DNA of 64,000 bases from Kosmotoga olearia TBF 19.5.1. Its GTDB lineage: Bacteria > Thermotogota > Thermotogae > Petrotogales > Kosmotogaceae. Both the position numbers and the translations under genes were made by a program. Shown here piece after piece: positions 41,655 through 50,757 of the stretch. The stretch's first letter is position 1; each line of letters opens with the position of its first letter. The stretch lies in NCBI RefSeq assembly GCF_000023325.1, contig NC_012785.1:1302001-1366000 (forward strand), given 5' to 3'. Below the pieces are notes generated by a model. The model was not told where the DNA came from. It was given only the letters and a program-made list of their open reading frames with translations, and searched no databases.

Positions 41655-42052
41655 TTCTCCTCACCTTGATTTTTAGACTCTTTTACCCTGGCTTTGGCAT
41701 GATATCTTGCGTATATTAAAGTTTTCTCGATAACCTCAATAGCGAACATCAAATCGTGTATCTTCTCTGAAAGCTTGCTTATCTGCAAGAGCTTATCTTC
41801 CTCCGAGGAATTTTCCAGAAGTTTGAGTTCACCCAGTATTTCTATGGATTTATCAAGAATCTGCTTCGTTCCATTTTCAACCATGCAGAATAAACCGAGT
41901 GCATATAATCCCTGCTGCTGTAAAACACTCAGGGCTTTGGTTATGAGGTTCAGAACTTCTTTTGGGGTGTGCTTATCATCTATCATTCTGTTTGTAATTT
42001 CAAAACTATATTTTGCACAGATTTGGTCGATGTTCTTAGTTTCCTCACACAT
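41651..42052 (-). CDS. cmr5: CRISPR type III small subunit (Cmr5/Cas11-like)
   Basis: The 133-residue, mostly alpha-helical protein (KEVLNLITKALSVLQQQGLYALGLFC in the first half, then long charged helices) fits Cmr5-type small subunits, which line the target RNA in the complex. The QQGLYALGL pattern resembles the Cmr5 nGLlqtlaF segment. Similarity is weak, but position between Cmr4 and the last RAMP supports it. It overlaps cmr4 by 8 nt. Confidence 0.72.
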   Translation of the reverse strand: MCEETKNIDQICAKYSFEITNRMIDDKHTPKEVLNLITKALSVLQQQGLYALGLFCMVENGTKQILDKSIEILGELKLLENSSEEDKLLQISKLSEKIHDLMFAIEVIEKTLIYARYHAKARVKESKNQGEEK

Positions 42053-43025
42053 TTCCTCTCACTCCTTCAAAGTTCAGCACCCTCATTCTTCCCATTCCAC
42101 GCGTGTTCATGCCACCTATTCCCAAGATTTCAAAAAGTTTTAAGCCTTTCTCCACCTGAACTTTCACCCAGTTTATTCCAACGTCTCCTCCATCTTCTGT
42201 TTTCAGTTCTTCACCACCAACTTTGAAATATTTACCCGAATTGTATATGATAGCGAATTTTAAAATGGTACCACGCGGTATCGCTTCATAAGTGAAAAGT
42301 GCTTTTTCTTCAGCAGTACCAGTATCGGGATCGATACTCACTGACGTTCTCACTTCAAGATTACTGTTTACAATCTTTTGAAAAAGCGCGTCCGAGACAA
42401 GAACTGCCCTTTGGGCCACAAGACCAGGTGGCACACCTTTGACTTCATCCAATTTCTCTTTCGCTTCCTTTTGACTATTCTCTTCTTTTTCCAGCATGAT
42501 CCAGCCGAAATTGAGTCTTTCTCTGTTTTTTATTTGTTCTCCCAAAGGATAGAATTTATCGTCTGACAAATTGACATCATCCAACTCTAATGCCAATGGA
42601 GAAGTCACCCACACAGGTCCTATCATGGACGAAACAGGGAAAAGAAGGATGTGTGCATCAAAAAACTGCGCAAGACCCTGCATGCTGTTACCAGAACCTC
42701 TCGAAAAACCATATGAAACACACACGGGGCACGCGGGATTGACTATTCCACAATGTTTTTCGCCACCCTCTCCGCCTCTTCCTGCGCAGGAATATTCCTG
42801 TTTGTCCTTTTTCCATCTGTACTTCCCCGTTGCAAGAGCAGTATACGCTCGTGCGGGTCCACTTATACTTGTCCCCGGTATTTTCGGAAGTCTTGTAGCA
42901 GGATCCCGTACTATGGAAAGATCCACTCTTTCTAGTCTTGTTCCTCCCACCCCAACATGTATTGGATCAATGGTTATCGCGTAATAGGTTTCCAATTTGT
43001 AAATATTGGATTCACAAGGACTCAT
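42045..43025 (-). CDS. cmr4: CRISPR backbone subunit Cmr4 (Cas7 family)
   Basis: The 326-residue protein forms the crRNA backbone. ITIDPIHVGVGGTRLERVDL gives the RAMP start with the probable target-RNA-cleaving Asp at D35. PKIPGTSISGPARAYTA is the next conserved segment. FFDAHILLFPVSSMIGPVWVTS is highly characteristic of Cmr4, and ILGIGGMNTRGMGRMRVL is the glycine-rich loop. A cysteine cluster (CGIVNPACPVC) suggests a metal site. It overlaps cas10 by 14 nt. Confidence 0.9.
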   Translation of the reverse strand: MSPCESNIYKLETYYAITIDPIHVGVGGTRLERVDLSIVRDPATRLPKIPGTSISGPARAYTALATGKYRWKKDKQEYSCAGRGGEGGEKHCGIVNPACPVCVSYGFSRGSGNSMQGLAQFFDAHILLFPVSSMIGPVWVTSPLALELDDVNLSDDKFYPLGEQIKNRERLNFGWIMLEKEENSQKEAKEKLDEVKGVPPGLVAQRAVLVSDALFQKIVNSNLEVRTSVSIDPDTGTAEEKALFTYEAIPRGTILKFAIIYNSGKYFKVGGEELKTEDGGDVGINWVKVQVEKGLKLFEILGIGGMNTRGMGRMRVLNFEGVRGNV

Positions 43026-45732
43026 TTTGATCCCCCTTTCCTATTTTCTCTTTTCTGACTTGAAGATTCCAGTAGAGACACAGTTCAAATAAACTGTCTT
43101 CAACTGACGTTTTTAAAAGGTTGTATTCGTTCGAAGAATCATCAAGATCCAGTATATTGATAAGACTCGATCTTAAAAACTGTTCAAAGGTTTCTCCATT
43201 GTATTCTTTGATTTTCTCAAGTTCTTCCAAAAAAGCGTAGAGCTGTGAAATAGTCCATTTTTTCGATCTTAGTTTACGTTCAACTATTTTCCACAAATTC
43301 TGAATTTCATGGATATCGTCTAGAAATTTCAAATTCTCATCCACATAGAATCTATCTGAAGCTTCCTCTATGTAGCAGAGTTTGAAATAGGAAGGTTCTA
43401 TTTCTAATTCGTCTCCTTCTTTTATCTCTTTGATGTGCACAACGTAATTCCCATTGCCCGTATAATCTAAGCAAAGCTTTCTATTTGGTTTCCCTTTGTT
43501 GCAAAGCCTCAAGTATGGATACCACAGATCTTCTACGTCTGGATCTTTTGTGGAGTATGAAACAACCCACTTCAAGGGAATCCTTCTTTTGTTGACCCTC
43601 AGCAATAGCTTCTTACTCATTCCTGATATCGGATCTTTCATATCTTCAACTCTCTCCACATCAACCACTATGGTTTTTGATGATTCAAACTTCTTCAGCA
43701 GTCTTTTTGCAGCATCCATCACCACGTAAAGCGGTGTTCTTCTATGAAAGGCAATGACTCCAAGATGCAAGGGCAATCTATCTCGTACTTTGGAAAATTG
43801 TCTTTCGTATTCTTCAACGATCTTCTCTGCAATGTCGAGAGTCTCATATGCAGGAACGAGTATCATGAATTGATCTGGAAAGTCATAGATTTTTATGTAA
43901 GGAAGATAATCCTGATACTTGTCGTCTGCTGGTTTCGCCTTTGCAATCCTGAAATCCCTCCAGCTTTTCTCTGGTTCTGTTTTCAGTTTTATATTCTGGC
44001 CGGAAAGTGCTTCTGCTATTTCTTTCACCGTTTTTCCGAATTTGCTCAAGATTTCAAGATTTATCGTAGTAACAAAAAGCCCCCTTACACTGTCGACACA
44101 AACTGGGCTGAATCTAACGCCACTTATAGATATGTCACAAGTTGAACCCTCAGGAACCTTGGGATTTGGGTTTATTTCTAGTTCTATGCGCTGTTTTCTC
44201 AAAGCTGGATATTCATAGTTGTTTAGTATCCCTTTAAAAACAGTTTCCCTGATGAATTCTTCCGTAGTCTCCCATACTCTCCTTATGCGAGCAGGGGACG
44301 GATGCTTTCTAACATCATTGTTTCTGGGGTTACTAGCATTTTCGGTAGAGGGTTCGTTAAACGTAAGCGTTTGTATAAAACTTCCGTTCAACCACTCATC
44401 TATTTTGAACATCCCTACTACGAGAGCTACTCTGTCATTGTGATCAGAGATTTCGTCGATCCAGATGGAACTTTTCGGGTCCATTTGCCATTCCTGTGAA
44501 CGATTGGTCCTTCTGTTTAAACAGTGATTGCATATTTCTTTACCTCTTTCTACTGTTCTCAACCTACAAATCGGACATACTTCTTTGTTATTCTCAGGTC
44601 CAAACTCATTGCATGGAAATCCCTCCGAGTAAGCAGGAAAAGAAACTCGCTCTAAAGCTTTTTTTCTGGCTTCCGGGATGGATTTCAACAGGAGTTCTTT
44701 CTTCTTCGCTTCAATTGTTTTCCTATCGCCTTGTTCCTCGGGAGGAATTTTCGTTTCAAGAGGTATTTCCGTAATACAAGCCATTATTTCCGGTTCGATT
44801 CCTCTTATCTTTTTCAGGATCTCTTCTTTCAATTCGTGTAACTCCACAGCAGCGGTCAGGAAATAAATACCCTTTGTATCACGAAAGATCTCATTACCTA
44901 TTGGATATGTGACCTCTATCATTTTCTTGACTTCCTCGAAAATCTTTTCGACACTCTTCCAGTATCCCTTTATGTCACCTATTTTTATCCCCTTAGTTAG
45001 AAGTCCAAGAACATCGAAATTCACAGCAAAAACTTTCCAGTCAAAATGAAGAGGGTCGAATGTATTTTCAGGCTTCAGAAATTCTTGAGCCACCGCACAC
45101 TTCATCATTGTTGCAACGGAATACGAGTGATCCCATAATGTTACATCGTTCGCAGGTCGCCTGGTCTCACCAAGAAATAGAAGATAATACTTTTTTGTAC
45201 AGAAAATTACCTTATACAGCGTTTCAATGTCATTAGAGCTTTTTTGAAATCTTGTTAGATGTTCTTCAATTTTCCTATACATTTCCTCTTTGATGCGGTC
45301 TATTTCATCAATCTCGATCTTATAGTTTTCAAATCCAAACGCACTGGAGATGAAAGTATGCTCTTTGCTCTGCTTGCTTTCCACTTTTCCTTTATCTACT
45401 CCGGAATCTATCCCGTCGAATCCATTATTAACGGCACTTATCAACGCAACGAGCTTAGGAACGGTTTCCAATTCTCTATTATGATGGTGTTCTATGAAAT
45501 CCATAATTGATGCTTTTTCGTTTAGCACGTCTATCTTGACTTCAGATAGGATTTTTCTGAGTTCGTCAGGAAAAAGCTTAGGAGGGGTATGAGAGGGACG
45601 TTGGTTTCCTGCTTCTTTTGAGTTACCCTCTATAAAATCCTTTGTTGCTTTTCCCAGATCGTGTAAATACGCCCCTATCTCAGCGAGTAAGATGGGAACT
45701 CTGTTTTCTTCCACTATTTTAAGAATGCTCAT
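43012..45732 (-). CDS. cas10: Cas10/Csx11-like large subunit with intact HD and altered palm motif
   Basis: The 906-residue large subunit. An HD nuclease motif is present (YLHDLGK, H24-D25, with FIEHHH near residue 80). A palm-1-like DHSYSVATMMK is near residue 193, and a zinc ribbon CPIC...CNHC lies at 386-404. At the palm-2 site, where cyclases have GGDD, the sequence is KIYDFPDQFMILVP (F618-P-D-Q621). Cyclic oligoadenylate synthesis is therefore unlikely, while DNase activity may remain. This matches the subtype III-C / Csx11 pattern. It overlaps the preceding RAMP gene by 4 nt. Confidence 0.9.
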   Translation of the reverse strand: MSILKIVEENRVPILLAEIGAYLHDLGKATKDFIEGNSKEAGNQRPSHTPPKLFPDELRKILSEVKIDVLNEKASIMDFIEHHHNRELETVPKLVALISAVNNGFDGIDSGVDKGKVESKQSKEHTFISSAFGFENYKIEIDEIDRIKEEMYRKIEEHLTRFQKSSNDIETLYKVIFCTKKYYLLFLGETRRPANDVTLWDHSYSVATMMKCAVAQEFLKPENTFDPLHFDWKVFAVNFDVLGLLTKGIKIGDIKGYWKSVEKIFEEVKKMIEVTYPIGNEIFRDTKGIYFLTAAVELHELKEEILKKIRGIEPEIMACITEIPLETKIPPEEQGDRKTIEAKKKELLLKSIPEARKKALERVSFPAYSEGFPCNEFGPENNKEVCPICRLRTVERGKEICNHCLNRRTNRSQEWQMDPKSSIWIDEISDHNDRVALVVGMFKIDEWLNGSFIQTLTFNEPSTENASNPRNNDVRKHPSPARIRRVWETTEEFIRETVFKGILNNYEYPALRKQRIELEINPNPKVPEGSTCDISISGVRFSPVCVDSVRGLFVTTINLEILSKFGKTVKEIAEALSGQNIKLKTEPEKSWRDFRIAKAKPADDKYQDYLPYIKIYDFPDQFMILVPAYETLDIAEKIVEEYERQFSKVRDRLPLHLGVIAFHRRTPLYVVMDAAKRLLKKFESSKTIVVDVERVEDMKDPISGMSKKLLLRVNKRRIPLKWVVSYSTKDPDVEDLWYPYLRLCNKGKPNRKLCLDYTGNGNYVVHIKEIKEGDELEIEPSYFKLCYIEEASDRFYVDENLKFLDDIHEIQNLWKIVERKLRSKKWTISQLYAFLEELEKIKEYNGETFEQFLRSSLINILDLDDSSNEYNLLKTSVEDSLFELCLYWNLQVRKEKIGKGDQNESL

Positions 45733-46802
45733 TTTTTCCCACGCTCCACAATATCTTTTAGCTCATCAAAATTTGAAAACTGCAAAGCAGACAAAAACTC
45801 TTTTACCTCAAGCCTGCTGGCACCTTTGTCCCATCTATCTTTTATCTTCCCAAAACCAATCGTTTTCTTCGCAGAAAATCCGTACTCGAGCGTCATAGCT
45901 TCAAGGCCAGCTACAACCTGGCTTAGATCTTCCCAAACTTCCTCTTTGAGTTTTTCGTCATTGTTTCCCAGCCAGTGGTATGGTACATAGAGTAAACGGA
46001 ATATGCCCTTTGCTCCTTCAGGAACGACTTCAAAATAAATGGGATTCTTGCCAGTTTTTGTTTTTCTATCGTGGGGATTGATCACCATCAGATCGATTTT
46101 GTTCCAGAAGGTGGGATAAAAATGAAGCATTCCTTCAACATGAATATCTTCTGCCTTGGAGTCGCTTTTATCGAACATCTTTACTAATCTTTTTCTGTAG
46201 AATTCTCTTGCACCGGGACACATCCTATCCAGGTATTCGGTCCATCCTGTTGGTGTTTCTTCCCATCCCTTTTCTGTTCCGAAAAGTAACGTATGGCGAA
46301 ACCTCATTTCCGCAAATGTTTCTGGATTGTCTTTGTTCTCTTCAAGAAGTTTTTTCATCATCGCCCATCGTAAATTTCCCTTCCACGTGGTGGCAGAGGT
46401 GAAGGGTATTGCAAAGACATTGTCTTTCTTTACAGGGTTATCGATGATGTAAAGTGGAACATCATCTCTCGACAGAAAGGGTTTCTCCAATCCTATATGA
46501 AATTCAAGAACCCAGCTTCCTTTTGGTAAGAAAGTTATATCTATATTCGAATCTATTCCAAGTAGTTTTATTTCATCCAGCCTGCAGTGAATGTATTGAC
46601 CGTAAAATCCACGAGAATGCAAAATGGCTTTTAGACCAGATTTCGCATGATTAACAATATTGCTCTTATAATAAGCTGTGGAAAGAAGTAAGACTCTTTG
46701 ATACGTATCTACAATATCGTCGTATTTTTCAGAACCATTGGCAAGCTGATCGAAATCCTGTTTGTCTTTCGTTTGATAGTAAGCATAAAAATCATGAGAC
46801 AT
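45729..46802 (-). CDS. cmr6: CRISPR type III RAMP protein, Cmr6-like Cas7 subunit
   Basis: The 357-residue protein has LEFHIGLEKPFLSRDD as the first RAMP strand, then FAIPFTSATTWKGNLRWAMM, the typical substrate-site helix (about residues 130-150). A C-terminal GFSAKKTIGFGKIKDRW carries the glycine-rich loop. Gene order (after cmr1, before cas10) matches the Cmr6 position of subtype III-C loci. AAAGGAGAAGGGGAG precedes the ATG. It overlaps cmr1 by 11 nt. Confidence 0.8.
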   Translation of the reverse strand: MSHDFYAYYQTKDKQDFDQLANGSEKYDDIVDTYQRVLLLSTAYYKSNIVNHAKSGLKAILHSRGFYGQYIHCRLDEIKLLGIDSNIDITFLPKGSWVLEFHIGLEKPFLSRDDVPLYIIDNPVKKDNVFAIPFTSATTWKGNLRWAMMKKLLEENKDNPETFAEMRFRHTLLFGTEKGWEETPTGWTEYLDRMCPGAREFYRKRLVKMFDKSDSKAEDIHVEGMLHFYPTFWNKIDLMVINPHDRKTKTGKNPIYFEVVPEGAKGIFRLLYVPYHWLGNNDEKLKEEVWEDLSQVVAGLEAMTLEYGFSAKKTIGFGKIKDRWDKGASRLEVKEFLSALQFSNFDELKDIVERGKK

Positions 46803-48027
46803 TCTCCCCTTCTCCTTTCAGAAGGCTCTGGATGAATTCCTCTATGTCTGTATACAACTTCACAGTATCCCTTTTTGTCTGGAATTCTCTCCACACAACA
46901 AGCTGATGGTTCTGCGCCCGTTCACCAAGAATTTCCGCTAGATTGTTCATATTGAGCTCATTTTTAAGAGCATCCAGAAAAGCATTTCGATTAAACCCTT
47001 GGGGTGTGTCGTTTTCTGGAATCCATCCCCAGAGTCTGAATTCCCAGAGATCACTGTTTATTTTATAAGCGCAGGAAATGTTTATCTTTGAGGCGCTTCT
47101 TTCGATAATTTCTTCTTTTTTGAATTCTCGCTTACAATTTGCGCATTTAAAAATTTTATCTCCATCCCCATTTTTCGGAGTTACTCCGTTATAACACTGC
47201 GGGCAAACACTTTTACTGGTTCCAAACAACCAGTTTTCCAAACCTTTTGTGTTTTGACCTCCGATTTTCCAGATTTCTTTTCCATTTCCATATCTCAGCC
47301 AGTTTTTGATCACCGGAGCTATGGGGAAGAAATTATTACGAAGACATTCTTCTACCGCTTTTTTGCTTTTTTCAACTCCGTTTATCTTCTTCCACCAATC
47401 TCCGCGTGCCCTGAATTGAACTTTTGCAAAAAACATTTCTTTGAGATTTGGAAAACCGAGGCTATTTGATTTTTGACGTTTTGCATCTTTTGAGAAAAGT
47501 TTTTCAAGAGCTCCCCTAAAATCATGAAAGTCAACGTCCGAAGGATTTGTCAGTTCAACTACGCCGTACCCAAGTTGTGTCTTTGCTCCAATTTCCCCCC
47601 ATTTTGAAGCGATGAGTAGCGGTACTAATATGAGAGTTTCATCGAATTTTTCATCAAGAGAAATTATTTTAATCTCTAATTTTCCGACGATACCAGGTCC
47701 CAAAAACCAGCCATGTGAACGGCCGGAGGGTTTTATGTTTATAGCTTTATTTCCCGGGAAAGAGATTTTCTTTCCTCCATTTATCTCTAATCTGAACAAT
47801 CTTCTTCTTCCTCTGGCACCGAAGATCAGGCAGACAGGACAGTAATTCCCTTCATTGTTGTTGGGGCATCTTATCTCGTCGGTGGGATCACACGCAAATT
47901 CATTCATTCCTCTGATGAGAGTTTCCATCCACCAGCGAAGTGAACCAGTAACACCGGTTGGTTGAATGGTATCACTCTTTGTATCAATATCACCCGTCCA
48001 GATAGGAGTTTTTATTTGTAAGTTAAT
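46792..48027 (-). CDS. cmr1: CRISPR type III subunit Cmr1, apparent ATT start
   Basis: About 411 residues. The N-terminus TPIWTGDIDTKSD, then GVTGSLRWWMETLIRGM, CPVCLIFGARGRRRLFRL and AKTQLGYGVVEL are classical Cmr1 features. A zinc-ribbon-like CPQC...CANC insert lies near residues 275-300. The complete Cmr1 start requires codons upstream of ATG 47928. The frame is open to a TAA at 48066 but has no ATG, GTG or TTG. An ATT at 48027, 5 nt after GGGGGTG, fits both the ribosome site and the family length. Confidence 0.88.
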   Translation of the reverse strand: MNLQIKTPIWTGDIDTKSDTIQPTGVTGSLRWWMETLIRGMNEFACDPTDEIRCPNNNEGNYCPVCLIFGARGRRRLFRLEINGGKKISFPGNKAINIKPSGRSHGWFLGPGIVGKLEIKIISLDEKFDETLILVPLLIASKWGEIGAKTQLGYGVVELTNPSDVDFHDFRGALEKLFSKDAKRQKSNSLGFPNLKEMFFAKVQFRARGDWWKKINGVEKSKKAVEECLRNNFFPIAPVIKNWLRYGNGKEIWKIGGQNTKGLENWLFGTSKSVCPQCYNGVTPKNGDGDKIFKCANCKREFKKEEIIERSASKINISCAYKINSDLWEFRLWGWIPENDTPQGFNRNAFLDALKNELNMNNLAEILGERAQNHQLVVWREFQTKRDTVKLYTDIEEFIQSLLKGEGENVS

Positions 48028-48089
48028 CTTTACACCCCCACGGTTGAAACCAGAAGAATCTTTTTATTGCACGTGTTATCCTGTTACAT

Positions 48090-48118
48090 ATTATAAACAA
48101 TCCTCACCTTGTTGTCAA
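48090..48118 (-). promoter_or_regulatory. Promoter of the CRISPR effector operon
   Basis: On the minus strand TTGACA (48118-48113) is separated by 17 nt from TATAAT (48095-48090). It is a full-consensus sigma-A promoter about 63 nt upstream of the proposed cmr1 start. Confidence 0.85.
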
Positions 48119-48307
48119 ATGAATTCAGCCAATTATTCTCATTGAAGTTGCTTTGGTGTTCAAGTCAACAAAAACTTTCAGGAAATTCTGTATTGAGTAG
48201 AGATAGATTCACATTGCCCTTCCAGTAGGTCAAATTATACGTTTTTGAACTATGGGGAGGTCATCTGGGGAATATTTTGCTTTTCGAAGAGTTTTATACA
48301 TAGTATC

Positions 48308-49523
48308 ATCCCAAACTATGCACTTAGAAGAAAGAGGAAATACAGGTCATTGAAAAAGGCATGGGAACCTAGTAAATTAGTTGTGAAGCCAAACACAACA
48401 TATGGAGGTTTCCCATGCCCACAACTAATATACCACAACTTCTAAATTCTATGTGTGAAGAGATTTCTTTTCCCAGGTCTGAGCACAAAACACTGCTGCT
48501 CGATTACACCAGAGGCCTTGCCATATCTCATTTCAAAAGCCTCAGTTCAATCGGTAGGAAAATGGGGCATTCTCAGTCATCTTTCTCACGAATGCTTTCA
48601 AACACCATGGTTACCACTGAAGAGCTCACAGGCAGCAGATTGAATTTCATCCAAAACTTTCTTTCTAACAATGGTCTTGAACCCAAATACATCATATTGG
48701 ATGAGACCGTTATTGAGAGGTATGGCTCAAAGATAGAGAACCTTGGCAAGTATTACTCTTCCACAGCAGAGAAGGTAATAAACAGTATCTCGCTTATCTC
48801 ATCTGTACTATATGTAAAGAACGGACTGTTTTTTCCCCTGGTTACAAGAGAAAGAACAAAGGGTGATTTCACAGGGCAACTCATCTCCATTCTTGAGTAC
48901 TCGAAGCTTGAAAACAACATTGTCCTTGTAGATGGAGCCATTATGTGCGGCAGGATATTTGCAAAGGTTGTCAATTCTGCTTCGACTATAATCGGCAGGC
49001 TGAGAACCAATCTCAAGGTTGTGATTGACGGAAAAAGCTTCTTGCTTTCAAAGCTCAAGAAAAAAACTAAGGGAGTCACATCATTTATTGCGAGAGTTCC
49101 GAGCTACCAAGCAAAGGTAAAGATAGTCATTGACAACAGTGCTGACGAAACGAGAATCATTCTTTGCAGCGACACGAACATGACAGAGTATGAGATACTC
49201 AATCATTACAGCAAAAGAGAGACTGTGGAAGAATACTTCAAGCAGGCAAAAGGTCTATTGGGGCTGAAAACACAGGTTTACTCACAGCGTTCCACTGAAA
49301 AACACACGGAGCTTGTAGCTCTCTACTTCACAGCGATGATGATAGCGAGATACTATTTGAATGTCAAAGACCGGATAGGATTCAGAGAATTCATTGAACG
49401 GCAGATAGAACAGTACCATCTGGAAAAAGCTTTATTTTCCCTATTTGCTTTATTTGTTCGTGATCCCGAATCGTTCTTTTGTTTTCTCTCTGGGTTTATC
49501 TAGCTAAGTGCATAGTTTGGGAT
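48308..49523 (+). mobile_element. IS4-like insertion sequence
   Basis: ATCCCAAACTATGCACTTAG (48308-48327) is repeated exactly inverted at 49504-49523, giving a 1216-bp element with 20-bp perfect terminal repeats. It carries one full transposase gene. I could not identify a clear target duplication in the flanks. Confidence 0.9.
48415..49503 (+). CDS. DDE transposase, IS4-like
   Basis: The 362-residue protein has DDE residues in KYIILDETVIERYG (about 93), VLVDGAIMCGR (about 166) and the Y-(2)-R-(3)-E-(6)-K type motif in HYSKRETVEEYFKQAKGLLG (about 275). It is typical of IS4-superfamily transposases with an inserted beta domain between. A TATGGAGG site precedes the ATG. It appears intact. Confidence 0.9.
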   Translation: MPTTNIPQLLNSMCEEISFPRSEHKTLLLDYTRGLAISHFKSLSSIGRKMGHSQSSFSRMLSNTMVTTEELTGSRLNFIQNFLSNNGLEPKYIILDETVIERYGSKIENLGKYYSSTAEKVINSISLISSVLYVKNGLFFPLVTRERTKGDFTGQLISILEYSKLENNIVLVDGAIMCGRIFAKVVNSASTIIGRLRTNLKVVIDGKSFLLSKLKKKTKGVTSFIARVPSYQAKVKIVIDNSADETRIILCSDTNMTEYEILNHYSKRETVEEYFKQAKGLLGLKTQVYSQRSTEKHTELVALYFTAMMIARYYLNVKDRIGFREFIERQIEQYHLEKALFSLFALFVRDPESFFCFLSGFI

Positions 49524-49815
49524 CATGGAATAGCGTAAACTTTTAGAGTTTTCTTAACTATAAGCAAAATTTTTCTACCATAAAAATGGTGTCTGTCCCT
49601 ATTACTGTCCCGGTCCTTGAAGTACTCATCACTCGAAACTCGGCCCTTACAAATATTGGTGTCTGTCCCTATTTTTCCTTGATTTGATTGGTTATTGCCA
49701 AATTCAGTTGCCTATAGAAAATTTCTGTCATCAACGCTTCAATCCCAAAGGCACCATTTTTCGACTTTACTCTTTTTTATTAGATTTTTCGAGTGAGTAG
49801 CATGTATGTTTGGTT
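49524..49815. repeat. Gap with two GTGTCTGTCCCTATT half-sites
   Basis: ATGGTGTCTGTCCCTATTACT (about 49588-49607) and ATATTGGTGTCTGTCCCTAT (about 49650-49670) are REP half-sites. The rest shows no gene. Confidence 0.65.
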
Positions 49816-50757
49816 TTACGATAACTGATCGATCTTCATTGCTTTGCCGTCATTCCACTCGTACAAGTTAATAGAGTTCGTTGATGGGTCAAACAGGCAA
49901 AATGTAGCTGTTTTTTCTACCCAAGAACCTGCATTGGCATAAATTATATGATTATCGATTTTCCTCAAAAGAGGTTTATGTGTGTGTCCAAAAACTATAA
50001 ACACCTTAGAAATATCTTTGGATTTTTTCAATACATCTTCTCCTAGCTTATAAGCTCCCTCCGCATATTCTTCAAGATTGCCTTGATATTTATCGCTAGA
50101 TGGTGTGATATAGGACTGAATATTATCAGCAACTTGATAAAATGGATTAGTGAGCTTTTCTTTGAGAGATCTAAATACTTCACTAGTAGATTCATAAATG
50201 TCCCATAATTTTTCGTCAATATCCTTAGAAATAGACCTTTCGGCAATGCCGACTACTTTAGCAATAAATCTTCCAAGCAATCCCTTTGAACCTCCTGCTA
50301 ATTCGGAGCTTGCGTGATTGTATTTGTCAAATCGATGACCATGTTCGATCCATAAATTTGACTCCATATAGTATGGAAAGATGAGCTTCTTTTTCTGATC
50401 GAGATCTGTCTGATCAGTTAATTTTAGCGACCCTATTGGAAATGGTGCAGCCTTATATGCAAGCTTAGCAAAGGGTAAAGAGTCATGATTTCCCGGAACA
50501 TAAATAACTTCTTTGTTTGACTTAGTAAGTCTTATAAATGCTTTCCATACGTCTATGTACATTTGAAGGGCTTTTTCGATTTTACATTGCCAAAGTTCAA
50601 AAAGATCTCCAGCAATAATTAGTTTGTCTATGCTATCGTTTTGTTCAATCCATTTCACGAAACGAATAAATTCTAGATAATTACCGGACGTGAAAAAATC
50701 ATCTGCTTTTGAACGATCACCAATATGCAAATCACTTACAATAACTATGTTCCCCAT
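49816..50757 (-). CDS. Calcineurin-like metallophosphoesterase
   Basis: The 313-residue cytosolic protein has the dimetal motifs in order: VSDLHIGDRS, AGDLFELWQ, VPGNHDSLP, IEHGHRFDKY and FGHTHKPLLRK. The DLFELWQ and GHRFD segments recall UDP-2,3-diacylglucosamine hydrolase (LpxH)-like enzymes, but the family has many substrates. The ATG follows GGGGGG by 6 nt. It is divergent from a TIGR04141-family gene, and both may be read from the shared 396-nt spacer. Confidence 0.86.
   Translation of the reverse strand: MGNIVIVSDLHIGDRSKADDFFTSGNYLEFIRFVKWIEQNDSIDKLIIAGDLFELWQCKIEKALQMYIDVWKAFIRLTKSNKEVIYVPGNHDSLPFAKLAYKAAPFPIGSLKLTDQTDLDQKKKLIFPYYMESNLWIEHGHRFDKYNHASSELAGGSKGLLGRFIAKVVGIAERSISKDIDEKLWDIYESTSEVFRSLKEKLTNPFYQVADNIQSYITPSSDKYQGNLEEYAEGAYKLGEDVLKKSKDISKVFIVFGHTHKPLLRKIDNHIIYANAGSWVEKTATFCLFDPSTNSINLYEWNDGKAMKIDQLS

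Noticed and set aside
43012-45732. Active cyclic-oligoadenylate-producing Cas10
   Set aside because: The GGDD position reads FPDQ, and no CARF-domain effector lies in the window.
48036-48060. CRISPR repeat remnant GGTTGAAACC in the cmr1 leader
   Set aside because: Only one short palindromic copy is present and no second repeat exists nearby; ten bases are not enough.
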